Assembly (NCBI RefSeq): GCF_001667505.1
Contig: NZ_LZHZ01000049.1
Location: 1-64,000 of the forward strand
DNA: 64,000 nt
From: Mycobacterium sp. ACS1612
GTDB taxonomy: Bacteria; Actinomycetota; Actinomycetes; Mycobacteriales; Mycobacteriaceae
Direction of reading: 5' to 3'
The position numbers were made by a program, and so were the translations under genes. Position 1 is the first letter of the stretch. Each line of letters begins with the position of its first letter. The notes beneath the pieces are model-generated. The model worked only from the letters and a program-made list of their open reading frames with translations, was not told where the DNA came from and ran no database searches. Shown piece after piece: positions 33,567-42,886 of the stretch.

Positions 33567-33677
33567 CTAACCCCGCGCGCGGTCGAAAAGGACCACTGGA
33601 TTGTCATGCACCAGCGAGTACCCCGCGGCCCAGGTCTCCAACAGTTCCTTTCGCGTGCGTCGACCGAGGCGCTCCAT
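33567..33677 (-). CDS. 36-residue small ORF coupled to fadD6
   Basis: From ATG 33677, sharing one base with the hydrolase stop (TGATG), 36 codons run to TAG at 33567, five bases before fadD6. The peptide reads MERLGRRTRKELLETWAAGY, then SLVHDNPVVLFDRARG. The composition is normal for coding sequence, with a basic start and an aliphatic NPVVLFD. It could be a real small protein, a leader that couples the two genes, or the tail of a lost gene with a fortuitous start. Confidence 0.5.
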   Translation of the reverse strand: MERLGRRTRKELLETWAAGYSLVHDNPVVLFDRARG

Positions 33678-34945
33678 CACCGTTTCCGTTGTCTCCACGC
33701 CGCGTCGACAAGCCACGACTGCACCAAAGCATCGTCAATGAACTGCTGCACCGGCCGTGCCCGAAAAAACCCGGTGTGACCGCCGGGATACCAACAGATC
33801 TGGGGTTTGCCCCAGTGCTCCCAGAGCCGGGTGGACTCGTCGCGAGGGTGTACCAGCCTGTCGGCGACGCCGGCGTAAAGGTAGCGGCCCTGCATCGGCA
33901 CCTTGGGAGTCAGCGCGATTGGGGAGATCATCCGGCCGATGGGCTTGGCCACCGTAAGCATCCGGCTAAGGGCTTCGTAGTCGCCGAGGCCGGCATGGCG
34001 GCCGACCAGATCGACCAGATCGGCGACCGGGACGCCGAGAATCGCACAGGCGAGGCCGTCGTCCAAGCTGGCGACCAGCGACGTGAGGTAACCGCCGAGT
34101 GAGACGCCGTACAACCCGATCGGAGAGCCCGGATCATACGACCGTATCCACGACAACAGACGACGGATATCCCACACCGCATGGGCTGTCCCGTGGACGT
34201 CGTCCAGCACATCTTCGCCGGGGAAGGCGGCGCGCTTGGGCAGGCCCCGCGCACGGGGACCATGCATGGGAAGGACGGGAAGCACGACGTTGAGGCCGAG
34301 GTCCTGGTGCAGATGCCAGGCCCGAAACAGCGCGAGGTCCAGGGCGGCTCGCCCCATCTCCGCGCCGTGCACACACACCAGCCATGGTCGCGGCTCGTGG
34401 TGTCGCAACATCAAGCCGTACTCGCGGCTGTTGGCGGCGTAGCTCAACCACCGTTCGCGGCCCGGTTCGCCCGCACGCGGCTCATACTCACTGTCGAAGA
34501 AGATGCGCTCGTACGTCCGCCCCAGGCTCTTGACGGGCCTGATGGACACGTCGGTCAGCGTCGGCGGTGCTGCGAAGAAGCCCTCAGGGTCCTTCAACCA
34601 CCCCATTTCGCGATAAAACTCAAGTGCGGCGATCACCTCGCCTCTGATCCGTTCGATCGTCGTCGGATCCGGGGGTGATCGCATTAAATGAAAGCCCAGC
34701 AGCACGATTTCGTCGCCGAACGCATGCGCCGCGAGCGCAAGTGTCGGTCGTGCCACTGGAAGCTCGTCGGCCTGACGATCCAGATAGTTGCCCCAGCACC
34801 GGGCGTAAAAGCCGCCGGTCCGGGTGAACGGCCCCAGCACCTGTGCCAGCGGAAGGGCACCGCCGCGCCGCCGGTCAGGCTCGTACGCTTCGCCGGCGTC
34901 GCCTGGTGCGGTAGCCGGAATGCCTGCCTGCTCGCTGTCCTGCAT
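33677..34945 (-). CDS. Alpha/beta hydrolase domain protein
   Basis: The 422-residue protein has a long N-terminal helical part to about 190 and a C-terminal hydrolase core. LVCVHGAEM marks the oxyanion strand, YGVSLGGY the nucleophile Ser, a GVADRLVHP loop holds the Asp, and HTGFF the His. It is larger than simple esterases and resembles mycobacterial proteins annotated as alpha/beta hydrolases of unknown substrate. It lies upstream of the small ORF and fadD6, so a lipid substrate is plausible (inference). Confidence 0.88.
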   Translation of the reverse strand: MQDSEQAGIPATAPGDAGEAYEPDRRRGGALPLAQVLGPFTRTGGFYARCWGNYLDRQADELPVARPTLALAAHAFGDEIVLLGFHLMRSPPDPTTIERIRGEVIAALEFYREMGWLKDPEGFFAAPPTLTDVSIRPVKSLGRTYERIFFDSEYEPRAGEPGRERWLSYAANSREYGLMLRHHEPRPWLVCVHGAEMGRAALDLALFRAWHLHQDLGLNVVLPVLPMHGPRARGLPKRAAFPGEDVLDDVHGTAHAVWDIRRLLSWIRSYDPGSPIGLYGVSLGGYLTSLVASLDDGLACAILGVPVADLVDLVGRHAGLGDYEALSRMLTVAKPIGRMISPIALTPKVPMQGRYLYAGVADRLVHPRDESTRLWEHWGKPQICWYPGGHTGFFRARPVQQFIDDALVQSWLVDAAWRQRKR

Positions 34946-35176
34946 GTGATCTCTACTTCGCCCGCCAAGCGGTTGGAATCGAGTCGTTGACCAACCCTAG
35001 CGCCGGGGACAAGGCGCCGACTTCGAACCAGTGGCTGACTTCTGCCGACCTCGTGTCCCGTCCGGAACCGATCATCCACAAGGTCGGTAGGAACGGGGCT
35101 AGGCAAACGAATTCAAATTCGCCGGAACAGCCCGTTATGGGCAAACCGTGTCGCGCACACGTGCTGTAATGGGAGC

Positions 35177-36079
35177 ATGGATGGGCGCCGCCGCCCATTG
35201 GGCTTGCCGTGGCTTCCGCCGCGAGTGCCCGGCATCGCGCCGGTGGGTCGCGTGCCGGCCGGCCGCACCGTGGAGCTACCAGGACGTGGTAGCACCTTTG
35301 TGGTCGACTCCGGGCCGGTTGCGGATGGACCCACGTTCTTCATGCTGCACTCATTGGCCTGCACGGGGCTGATGACGTGGTATCCGACGTTGGCGATGAT
35401 GCGCGAGTTCGGCCGTGTAGTGGTATTCGACCAACGTGGCCATGGTCAGGGCATCTCGGCCGCACGGTTCTTGTTGGAGGACTGCGCCGACGACGCTGCC
35501 GCACTCGCGGATGTACTAGGCGTACGGACGTTCGTTCCTGTCGGTTACTCGATGGGATCGTTTGTAGCGCAATTAATCTGGCGTCGCCACCCACAAAAGG
35601 TTGACGGTCTGGTGCTGTGCGCGGGAGCCGCGGCATACAACCGCGTCGCCTATGAGCGGTTGGCAACCGGTCTGTTCGCGGCGATACTCGACGCAATCAG
35701 CCCCCCTGCGCGCTCGCCCGCCGCTGCCGCGCTCGCTGCCGCCGAGCTCATCACAAATGACAGCGAGTGGCTGCTCGGGGAGGTCCGCACCACCAGCCTC
35801 GGAGCCATTACCCGCGCGATCGCCGAACTCCTGCGGTTCGACTCCACATCGTGGGTGACCGAGATCGATGTGCCTACGTCGGTTGTGATTCCTCTGCGCG
35901 ACCGCGCCATTGGCGTGGCACGCCAACGCTGGCTGGCCAGCCAGATAACCGATTCGCATATCGTGACCGTGGACGCGGGCCACGCGGGCTGCACGCTGCG
36001 GTCCAACAACTTTGTGAGGGGACTGCGCGAGGCAATCGAATCGGTGCACCGTCGTCTGGTTACCGAGCAAGCAGGCTAA
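35177..36079 (+). CDS. Alpha/beta hydrolase
   Basis: The 300-residue hydrolase has FMLHSLACTG as the oxyanion region, VFDQRGHGQG, a nucleophile elbow GYSMGS (Ser at about 124), an Asp in PLRDRAI and a His in DAGHAG. ATG 35177 follows GGGAG at short distance. It is divergent from the 33677 operon with a 231-base gap that shows no clear operator. It stands alone, and its substrate is unknown. Confidence 0.9.
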   Translation: MDGRRRPLGLPWLPPRVPGIAPVGRVPAGRTVELPGRGSTFVVDSGPVADGPTFFMLHSLACTGLMTWYPTLAMMREFGRVVVFDQRGHGQGISAARFLLEDCADDAAALADVLGVRTFVPVGYSMGSFVAQLIWRRHPQKVDGLVLCAGAAAYNRVAYERLATGLFAAILDAISPPARSPAAAALAAAELITNDSEWLLGEVRTTSLGAITRAIAELLRFDSTSWVTEIDVPTSVVIPLRDRAIGVARQRWLASQITDSHIVTVDAGHAGCTLRSNNFVRGLREAIESVHRRLVTEQAG

Positions 36080-36278
36080 CCCCCCATCGAACGCCTTCAG
36101 CGAACAGCTTCGCAGTGACGTCCTGTGCCGCAATCGATCCCGCGGCCTGTCTGTCAGCGTCGAAGGACGTTCGGGCGACTGTACTCTTGCTTGAGTGTCA
36201 GAGACTTGCCGGAGAATCGACTGTCGGGCAATTCCGTCGTGAAGCTCAACGTCGAGGACGATGTACGCCGCGCCGAAC

Positions 36279-36716
36279 TCACAGTCGCTGCAGCGCGAAC
36301 GTCCAGAATTGGGAACCGGGCGGACCGTTGAAGCAGCCGACGTCGTAATTGGACTCGATGGTTCCGGCGAGCGTGACCTCGTCCCACGTCCAGGTTTCTT
36401 GTGTCGGCAATGAATAGCCGGGAAGGCATTGCAATCCGTCGGGCACGTTTACGTTCAAGGTATATCGGCCGTTGGCTAGGTGCGCGTCGCCGTCGTAATA
36501 GGCGTAGAACTTCAGTCGCGGTATCGCGCTGATGTCCAGGCAGTCTGGGGCAGGTGGCTGACAATTCGAGATGAACCACACCCACGATGCCCGCTCGTAC
36601 CGGTTGGTCAGTACGTCGTAATTTCCCACCAGCATCCCCGCGTCGGCCGGCGGGGCGAGCAGCGCCGCGACGGCCGACAGCGCCGCGGCGACGATCGTGA
36701 CCATGACGGACTTCAC
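36279..36716 (-). CDS. Secreted mycobacterial protein of unknown function
   Basis: The 145-residue precursor has a signal peptide (VKSVMVTIVAAALSAVAALL, then cleavage after ADA) and four cysteines in the mature part. The mature domain, with NYDVLTNRYERASWVW and an ending FWTFALQRL, resembles a family of secreted mycobacterial proteins; a possible relative is at 54813. GTG 36716 has GGAGG four bases upstream and gives a clean signal peptide; an in-frame start at 36749 would add a non-signal extension. Confidence 0.8.
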   Translation of the reverse strand: MKSVMVTIVAAALSAVAALLAPPADAGMLVGNYDVLTNRYERASWVWFISNCQPPAPDCLDISAIPRLKFYAYYDGDAHLANGRYTLNVNVPDGLQCLPGYSLPTQETWTWDEVTLAGTIESNYDVGCFNGPPGSQFWTFALQRL

Positions 36717-36777
36717 GGTTCCTCCAATCACCCGACGGCTGCCAATCAAATCACTTAGCGAAACCCTTTGGTTGGTA

Positions 36778-38136
36778 TCAGTCGATTACCGCCGCTTCCT
36801 TGCGTTCGGTGATCGGCCGGGCCAGTTCCTGTTCGTTGCAGATGCGTTGCAGCTTCTCCAACGTCTCGTCGAGACCTGGACCCAGCGGCTTGCTCGGGGT
36901 GAACGTCGCGGGCAGATGCTTCATGCCCTGGATTACGCCGATGGTCTCGTAATGCTCGGTGCCCCCGGGGTCACACACATAGTCGGGCATCCGATCGAGC
37001 ACAGCGGTGAGCATCGACTTGAAGACCGATCGGGCGACGTTCGAGCCGACGCACCGGTGCAGGCCGATGCCAAAGCTGAAGTGGCGGTTGCCTTTCCGGT
37101 CCATGACCAATTCGTTGGGTTGCTCGAACACCGACGGGTCGCGGTTGGCCATCGCCCACGAGATCCAGAGTCGCTCGCCCTCTTTGAATCTCGTCCCCTC
37201 GACCTCCACATCCTCCGAGAACGTGCGGCCGTCACCTGGCGCGGGTGTGAAGAACCGGAGGAATTCCTCGGTCGCGGGATTGAGCAGGGTGTCGCGGTTC
37301 CGGCTGAGCAGTGCACGCTGATCGGGGTGATCGGACAGCCACTCCAGCGCGTGCGCGGTCAGCGCGGTGGTGGTGTCGAATCCGCCGCCGATGATCAGCC
37401 CGAGGTTGCCCAGGATTTCCAGATCCGGGGCGGGTTCGCCGTCGATCCGCAGTTGCAGCAGCGCGTTGATCAACCCCGGTCGCGGGTTCTCCCGGACCTC
37501 CATCATGGTGTTGATCATGTCGATGCCCATCTGCCGGTTCATCTCGGCGACGCGCGGGGCGTCGGGGGAGTGCTCCGGGGTGGACACGGACAGGTGCGCA
37601 GGCTCGCTGTAGACCGGCCACTTCTTCAACTCGATGCCCATCATCGCCAGCGTGAGCACCGCGGGCACGATGTTGGCGAGGTCGTCGACGAAGTCGATCC
37701 GGCCTGATTCGATCTTCTCGTCGAGCGCCGCGCGCACGATCTCGTCGACGAACGGCTGCCACCTCTTGACAGCTGCGGGCGACAGATACGGGTTCAGCGC
37801 GCCCCGGTAGGTGCTGTGTTCGGGTTCGTCCATCTCGAGGATGCCGCCGCGCACCACTGTCGCGCGTTGCGCCTTGGGGATGGTGATGCCCTGGTAGGGC
37901 GTTTCGCCGGTGAGGTCGTGATGATTGGAAACCGCGGGGCAGCGCGCCAATTCGAAGACATGCTTGCTGTCAGCGGCCACCCAGTGCCCGTTGTAGGTGT
38001 CCGACCACGCCATCGGGCATTTGGCCTGCATTTCTTCGGTGATCTTCTCGAACTGCAGCCGATACTCCGGCGTGTGGCGATCGAAGTAGTAGCGGTTCTT
38101 CTTGCGATCGGCGGCGCTCAAGTCGTCGACGCTCAA
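36778..38136 (-). CDS. Cytochrome P450
   Basis: The 452-residue P450 has an I-helix GGGFDTTT (250-257), an ExxR at E291-R294, and FGIGLHRCVG with the haem Cys at about 362. It has 50 residues after the core, longer than the other P450s here. The proposed start is TTG 38136, preceded by GGGAGACAGG; a longer frame to 38235 would overlap the ferredoxin gene and begins with unrelated sequence. A ferredoxin gene lies 13 bases upstream in the same operon. Confidence 0.92.
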   Translation of the reverse strand: MSVDDLSAADRKKNRYYFDRHTPEYRLQFEKITEEMQAKCPMAWSDTYNGHWVAADSKHVFELARCPAVSNHHDLTGETPYQGITIPKAQRATVVRGGILEMDEPEHSTYRGALNPYLSPAAVKRWQPFVDEIVRAALDEKIESGRIDFVDDLANIVPAVLTLAMMGIELKKWPVYSEPAHLSVSTPEHSPDAPRVAEMNRQMGIDMINTMMEVRENPRPGLINALLQLRIDGEPAPDLEILGNLGLIIGGGFDTTTALTAHALEWLSDHPDQRALLSRNRDTLLNPATEEFLRFFTPAPGDGRTFSEDVEVEGTRFKEGERLWISWAMANRDPSVFEQPNELVMDRKGNRHFSFGIGLHRCVGSNVARSVFKSMLTAVLDRMPDYVCDPGGTEHYETIGVIQGMKHLPATFTPSKPLGPGLDETLEKLQRICNEQELARPITERKEAAVID

Positions 38137-38149
38137 AATCCTGTCTCCC

Positions 38150-38344
38150 TTATTCTTCGATCGAGATGGCCTGTTCCGGGCACGAATGCACGGCGTCGCG
38201 AACGGCGTCCTCCTGGTCGGCGGGAACGACTTCATTCACCGGTGACGACGTGCCGTCAATGTCGCTGAGCTCGAACGAATCCGGCGCGATCATCGAGCAC
38301 AGCGTGTGGCCTTGGCAGCGCGCTGAATCAACGAAAACCTTCAT
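38150..38344 (-). CDS. 3Fe-4S-type ferredoxin, P450 partner
   Basis: The 64-residue ferredoxin has CQGHTLC and a terminal CPEQAISI, with Met-Ile in place of the middle Cys, so a 3Fe-4S cluster is expected. ATG 38344. It lies between the mycofactocin-type SDR and the P450, and should reduce that P450. Confidence 0.93.
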   Translation of the reverse strand: MKVFVDSARCQGHTLCSMIAPDSFELSDIDGTSSPVNEVVPADQEDAVRDAVHSCPEQAISIEE

Positions 38345-38356
38345 GCATCAGTCCGA

Positions 38357-39217
38357 TCAGATGTGGTAGTCGTACCACTTGAGGTAGCCGCCCGCGTCGA
38401 CGCGCTGCTGCGTGCCGGTGATGTAGCGGGCCTCGTCGGACGCCAGGAAGAGAACCATGTTGCTGATGTCCTCGGGTTCGATCCACGGCACCTTCATGGC
38501 CTGCTGCACATAGAACACCGGTTCGGCGTCGGCCTTGGTCGGGTGCTCCAGGTCGGGGCGGAACGACTTGTACATCGGCTCGCTCTGCAGCATCGCGGTG
38601 TTGCAATTCGTCGGGTGAACGACGTTGGCGCGGATACCTCGCGGCGCCAATTCGGTCGCCAGGTTGTGGACGTACTGTGACAGCAGCCGCTTCGAGTGGA
38701 GGTAGGCGGCGCCACCCGGGTCGGTGCCGGGGTTGTCGTTCTTCGAGACATCCATCAGGGCGGCGGTCGAACCGGTGGCGATGATCGATGCGCCCTCACG
38801 GAGATGAGGCAGTGCGACATGGATGGCGTTCAGCGTGCCGATCAGGTTGGTGTTGATCACGTCGACCCAGGCATGCATGTCGCAGGAGCCCTTCATGCCC
38901 GCGATGCCCGCCGACGTGACGACGATGTCGAGACCACCCAGTTCTGAGACGCCGTTGTCCACCGCGGCTTTGAGCTGTCCCGCATCGCTGACGTCAACCT
39001 TGGCCGTGACGACACGCTGCCCCGTCTTCTCGATGAACTGCGCGGTCTCCTCGAGATCCTCCGGCGTGGCCATCGGATAACCGACCGTCGCGAAGTCCTC
39101 GCACCGGTCGACGGCGATGATGTCCGCGCCCTCTTCGGCGAGCCGTATCGCGTGGCTGCGGCCCTGGCCGCGCCCCGCGCCGGTGACAAAAGCGACCTTC
39201 CCCTGAACGCGTCCCAT
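38357..39217 (-). CDS. Mycofactocin-coupled short-chain dehydrogenase
   Basis: The 286-residue SDR has the signature GAGRGQGRSHAIRLAEEGAD, a family-specific insert (CEDFATVGYPMATPEDLEET) and the active-site YLHSK. These are marks of the SDR group that retains NAD and passes electrons to mycofactocin. It would oxidise an alcohol formed by the neighbouring P450. The start at ATG 39217 has AAGGAC upstream. It implies that the host makes mycofactocin; the biosynthesis genes are not in the window. Confidence 0.9.
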   Translation of the reverse strand: MGRVQGKVAFVTGAGRGQGRSHAIRLAEEGADIIAVDRCEDFATVGYPMATPEDLEETAQFIEKTGQRVVTAKVDVSDAGQLKAAVDNGVSELGGLDIVVTSAGIAGMKGSCDMHAWVDVINTNLIGTLNAIHVALPHLREGASIIATGSTAALMDVSKNDNPGTDPGGAAYLHSKRLLSQYVHNLATELAPRGIRANVVHPTNCNTAMLQSEPMYKSFRPDLEHPTKADAEPVFYVQQAMKVPWIEPEDISNMVLFLASDEARYITGTQQRVDAGGYLKWYDYHI

Positions 39218-39231
39218 TGAAAGTCCTTTCC

Positions 39232-39930
39232 TTAGGTGTTTCGGCCGCCGTTGACGCCCAAGATTTGCCCGGTGATGTACCCGGCTTCTTCGGAGATCAG
39301 GAATGCGCACGCCGCGGCGATGTCCTCGGGTCTGCCCATCCGGCGCACCGGTGTCGACTCGATGTTCTTGTCGATGAACAGGTAGCCGCGCTCTGCGGAC
39401 TTGCGCAGCATCGGGGTGTCGATGAAGCCCGGCGGCACCGCGTTCACGGTGATGCCCGCAGGCCCGTACTCGAGCGCCAGCGACTTGGTCAGCCCGTTGA
39501 CCGCCGACTTGGCGGCGACATACGGCGCCATGTACGGCTGCCCGGAGTGAGTGCTCGAAGAGGAGATGTTCACGATGCGGCCCCACCCCGCCTCGATCAT
39601 GTCGGGCAGCACCGCTTGGACGCAGTGGAACACGCCGTTGAGGTTGACGTCGATGACCCGCTGCCAGTCCTCGAACTTCAACTCGGTGAACCGCTTGAAC
39701 TTCTCGAGTCCGGCGGCGTTCACCAGAACCGTGACCGGGCCCAGTTGAGTGCGGATCGCCGTCAACGCCTCCTCGACCGCGGCGCGGTCGGCGACGTCGG
39801 CGGTGAAGGCGAATTGTTCATCCGACGGATTGAGGTCGATGGTCGCGACGTCCAAACCGTCTGCCCGCAGTCGTCTGGCGACGGCTTGTCCGATGCCGGA
39901 GCCGCCACCAGTAACAACCGCGGTCTTCAT
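39232..39930 (-). CDS. Short-chain dehydrogenase/reductase
   Basis: The 232-residue classical SDR has TGGGSGIGQA, NISSSSTH and YVAAK. It resembles the SDR at 6619, with shared EAGWGRIV and ITGQ-LGVNGG blocks. It is the first gene of the SDR-SDR-ferredoxin-P450 operon. A variant GAGAAT palindrome lies 40 bases upstream of ATG 39930. Confidence 0.93.
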   Translation of the reverse strand: MKTAVVTGGGSGIGQAVARRLRADGLDVATIDLNPSDEQFAFTADVADRAAVEEALTAIRTQLGPVTVLVNAAGLEKFKRFTELKFEDWQRVIDVNLNGVFHCVQAVLPDMIEAGWGRIVNISSSSTHSGQPYMAPYVAAKSAVNGLTKSLALEYGPAGITVNAVPPGFIDTPMLRKSAERGYLFIDKNIESTPVRRMGRPEDIAAACAFLISEEAGYITGQILGVNGGRNT

Positions 39931-39969
39931 GCGCAGGCCTCAGTTATCAAGAACCGTCCTTCCGATTAT

Positions 39970-39984
39970 GAGAACCGTACTCTC
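39970..39984. promoter_or_regulatory. Variant GAGAAC-N3-ACTCTC operator before the SDR/P450 operon
   Basis: GAGAACCGTACTCTC keeps the outer GAGA/TCTC arms and flanking T and G of the sites at 9862 and 23700, with two changed inner bases. It lies in the divergent region between the SDR (39930) and the aldehyde dehydrogenase (40179). Confidence 0.5.
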
Positions 39985-40109
39985 GGAGTGTGCGTTATCG
40001 CAAGACAGTAGAGGAGTGTCGTTCGCACTGGTGAGACGTTGGAGCCTGTTTGTCTTAGCGCTAATCGCAGGCAGGGGGAGTTCTGCGCATCTGCTTGAGT
40101 TCTCTGTAT

Positions 40110-40126
40110 GCGAATGTATGATTCGC
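40110..40126. promoter_or_regulatory. GCGAAT-N5-ATTCGC palindrome before the mce-containing operon
   Basis: GCGAAT (40110-40115) and ATTCGC (40121-40126) are a perfect inverted repeat with spacer GTATG, 53 bases before the GTG at 40179. It is a different motif from the GAGAAT sites and probably binds its own regulator. Confidence 0.5.
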
Positions 40127-40178
40127 GGCGGATGAGAATGAAGTTTCCATCACATGCGGATGCGTGCTGAGGAGGATC

Positions 40179-41663
40179 GTGCAGGAAACGCCCACCGTGT
40201 TGAGTGACCCACGCAGTGACGAGTCGGCAGAGCGGCATCTACTGATCGACGGAAAGCTGCTCCACACCGAACGGACGTTTCCTTCTATCAACCCCGCAAC
40301 GGGTGAGGTCCTCGGGTACGCGCCAGACGCCACCGTGGCCGACGCCGAGGCCGCTGTCGCCGCCGCGCGCCGCGCGTTCGACGAGACTGAATGGTCGACC
40401 GATACCGACCTGCGCATCCGCTGCCTCGAGCAGTTCCATCGGGCCCTCGTCGAGCACCGGGACGAGCTTGCCGCACTGACCATCGCCGAGGTGGGCGCCA
40501 CCGAGTCGCTGTGTCAGGGCGCTCAGCTGGACGCGCCGATCGACATCGTCCGCTATTACGCGGAGCTCCTGAAGACCTATCCGATGACCGAGGACCTCGG
40601 CAACATCGAGAGCCGCGGCATGCAGCACCACCGCTGGGTCGAGAAGGAAGCCGGCGGGGTGGTGGCCGCGATCATCGCCTACAACTACCCGAACCAACTG
40701 GCACTCGCGAAGCTGGCGCCTGCCTTGGCGGCGGGTTGCACGGTGGTGCTCAAGGCGGCTCCGGACACCCCGCTGATCACACTCGCGCTCGGCGAGTTGA
40801 TCGCCGATCACACTGACATTCCCGCGGGCGTGGTGAACGTGCTCAGCGGCGCGGACTCGGAGATCGGCGCGATCCTGACCACCAGCCCCGACGTTGACAT
40901 GGTCACCTTCACCGGCTCGACGCCGACCGGCCGTCGGATCATGGCGGCCGCGAGCGACACCCTCAAGAAGGTGTTCCTGGAACTCGGCGGGAAGTCGGCC
41001 GCAATCGTGCTCGACGACGCCGACTTCAACACCGCCGCGTTGTTCTCCGCGTTCTCGATGGTGACCCACGCCGGACAGGGTTGTGCGCTGACGTCGCGGC
41101 TGCTGGTGCCGCGCGCGCACCACGACGAGATCGTGGAGTTGGTGAAGAACAACTTCGGGTTGGTGCGTTATGGAAATCCAGCCGACCCGTCGACGTACAT
41201 GGGTCCGCTGATCAGCGAGAAGCAGCGCGACAAGGTCGACGGCATGGTCAAGCGCGCCGTCGAGGCGGGCGCCACGCTGGTGACCGGCGGCGAAAAGGTG
41301 GACCCGGGCTACTTCTATACCCCGACCCTGCTGACCGACGTCGACCCCGACAGCGAGATCGCCCAGGAGGAGGTGTTCGGGCCGGTGCTGGCGGTCATCG
41401 CCTACGAAGACGACGACGATGCGGTGCTGATAGCGAACAATTCGATCTACGGCCTCTCAGGTGCGGTGTTCGGCAGCCCGGACCGTGCGCTCGCGGTGGC
41501 CCGCCGCATCCGGACCGGAACCTTCTCCATCAACGGCGGCAACTACTTCAGCCCCGATAGTCCGTTCGGCGGCTACAAGCAGTCCGGGATTGGTCGTGAG
41601 ATGGGCACCGCGGGACTCGAGGAATTCCTGGAGTCGAAGACGTACGCGACGGTGGTCGGCTGA
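40179..41663 (+). CDS. NAD(P)-dependent aldehyde dehydrogenase
   Basis: The 494-residue aldehyde dehydrogenase has an AYNYP motif (Asn at about 169), FTGSTPTG, the base Glu at about 268 (LELGGKS) and the nucleophile Cys at about 302 (AGQGCALTSR). GTG 40179 is preferred because GGAGGA lies just before it; an in-frame GTG at 40164 overlaps that site. It opens a run of ten to twelve closely spaced genes ending with mceF. Its stop shares one base with the next ATG (TGATG). Confidence 0.93.
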   Translation: MQETPTVLSDPRSDESAERHLLIDGKLLHTERTFPSINPATGEVLGYAPDATVADAEAAVAAARRAFDETEWSTDTDLRIRCLEQFHRALVEHRDELAALTIAEVGATESLCQGAQLDAPIDIVRYYAELLKTYPMTEDLGNIESRGMQHHRWVEKEAGGVVAAIIAYNYPNQLALAKLAPALAAGCTVVLKAAPDTPLITLALGELIADHTDIPAGVVNVLSGADSEIGAILTTSPDVDMVTFTGSTPTGRRIMAAASDTLKKVFLELGGKSAAIVLDDADFNTAALFSAFSMVTHAGQGCALTSRLLVPRAHHDEIVELVKNNFGLVRYGNPADPSTYMGPLISEKQRDKVDGMVKRAVEAGATLVTGGEKVDPGYFYTPTLLTDVDPDSEIAQEEVFGPVLAVIAYEDDDDAVLIANNSIYGLSGAVFGSPDRALAVARRIRTGTFSINGGNYFSPDSPFGGYKQSGIGREMGTAGLEEFLESKTYATVVG

Positions 41664-42868
41664 TGAGGCCCTTGGAAGGGATCCGGGTCCTCGAGGTCGC
41701 GATGTACGGGTTCGTCCCGTCGGCGGGCGCCGTGCTCGGTGAGTGGGGCGCCGACGTGATCAAGGTCGAACACGCCGTCACCGGCGACCCGCAGCGCGGT
41801 CTTCGTCAGACCGGCCCGCTGCGCGTCGAGGGCGATCCCAACCCGAACATCGAACACGCCAACCGCGGCAAGCGCAGCATCGGGCTGGACATGTCGGTGC
41901 CGGAGGGCCTGGAGGTGCTGCTCGACCTGGCCCGTCGCGCCGACGTGTTCCTCACCAGCTTCTTGCCCGGACACCGCCAGAAGTTCGGCATTGACGTCGA
42001 CGACATCCGCGCGGTGAACCCGAACATCGTCTACGCCAGGGGCAGCGCGTTGGGCCCCCGTGGTGAGGAGTCGGTCAAAGGCGGCTACGACATGACCGCG
42101 TTCTGGTGCCGCGCGGGCACCGCGGCCACCATCACCCCGCCCGGCATCGAGGGCATGATCGGCCCGCCGGGCCCCGCCTACGGCGACACCATCTCGGGCA
42201 CCAACCTGGCGGGCGGCATCGCGGCCGCGCTGCTGAAGCGCGAACGCACCGGCGAACCGTCGGTGGTCGACGTCTCACTGCTCGGCAGCGGGCTCTGGTC
42301 GATGGGGCACACGGTCGCGCTGACGTCGCACCTGAACCAACTGATGGTGCAACCGCCGCCGGGTGTGCACGGTTCGCCGATCAACCCGCTCGTTGGGGTG
42401 TATCCCACCGCCGACGACCGCTACATCTCCTTCGTGATGATGCAACCGACCAAGTTTTGGGCGGACGTCTGCAGGCACATGGACCTCGACGACCTGATCG
42501 AGGATCCCCGGTTCGCGACGGTCGAATCGATCGCCGAGAACACCGCCGCCGCAGTCGAAATCCTGCGCGAGGCGATGGGCAAGCGCGCCCTGCCGGAGTG
42601 GAGCGAGCGATTCTCGACGCTGGCAGGCCCGTGGGCGCCGGTACAGGACACGCTGCAGGCCGCCGAGGATGCGCAGATCAGGGCCAACGAATACATCGTT
42701 TCGACGGGCGAACTCGAATTGGTCGCGAATCCGGTGCAGTTCGATGTCAGCGCACCGCAAACCGGACCAGCGCCGGGTTTTGCGGAGCAAACTGACGAAA
42801 TCTTGGCCGAACTCGGTTTGGATTGGGACCGCATCATTGAGCTCAAGACGGCCGGCGCCGTCACCTAG
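41663..42868 (+). CDS. CaiB/BaiF (family III) CoA-transferase
   Basis: The 401-residue family III CoA-transferase has a PLEGIRVLEVA start, NRGKRSIGLDMS, and GGYDMTAFWCRAG with an upstream acidic residue region for the catalytic Asp. It would move CoA from a donor to a carboxylic acid. Coming before thiolase-like genes and the mce importer, it probably activates the imported acid (inference). Confidence 0.93.
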   Translation: MRPLEGIRVLEVAMYGFVPSAGAVLGEWGADVIKVEHAVTGDPQRGLRQTGPLRVEGDPNPNIEHANRGKRSIGLDMSVPEGLEVLLDLARRADVFLTSFLPGHRQKFGIDVDDIRAVNPNIVYARGSALGPRGEESVKGGYDMTAFWCRAGTAATITPPGIEGMIGPPGPAYGDTISGTNLAGGIAAALLKRERTGEPSVVDVSLLGSGLWSMGHTVALTSHLNQLMVQPPPGVHGSPINPLVGVYPTADDRYISFVMMQPTKFWADVCRHMDLDDLIEDPRFATVESIAENTAAAVEILREAMGKRALPEWSERFSTLAGPWAPVQDTLQAAEDAQIRANEYIVSTGELELVANPVQFDVSAPQTGPAPGFAEQTDEILAELGLDWDRIIELKTAGAVT

Positions 42869-42886
42869 GTTCGGGAGTCGATCTCA

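Noticed and set aside
40133..40148. Additional GAGAAT-type palindrome (TGAGAATGAAGTTTCC)
   Set aside because: Only the left arm matches; the right arm GTTTCC departs too far from ATTCTC to count as an operator without data.
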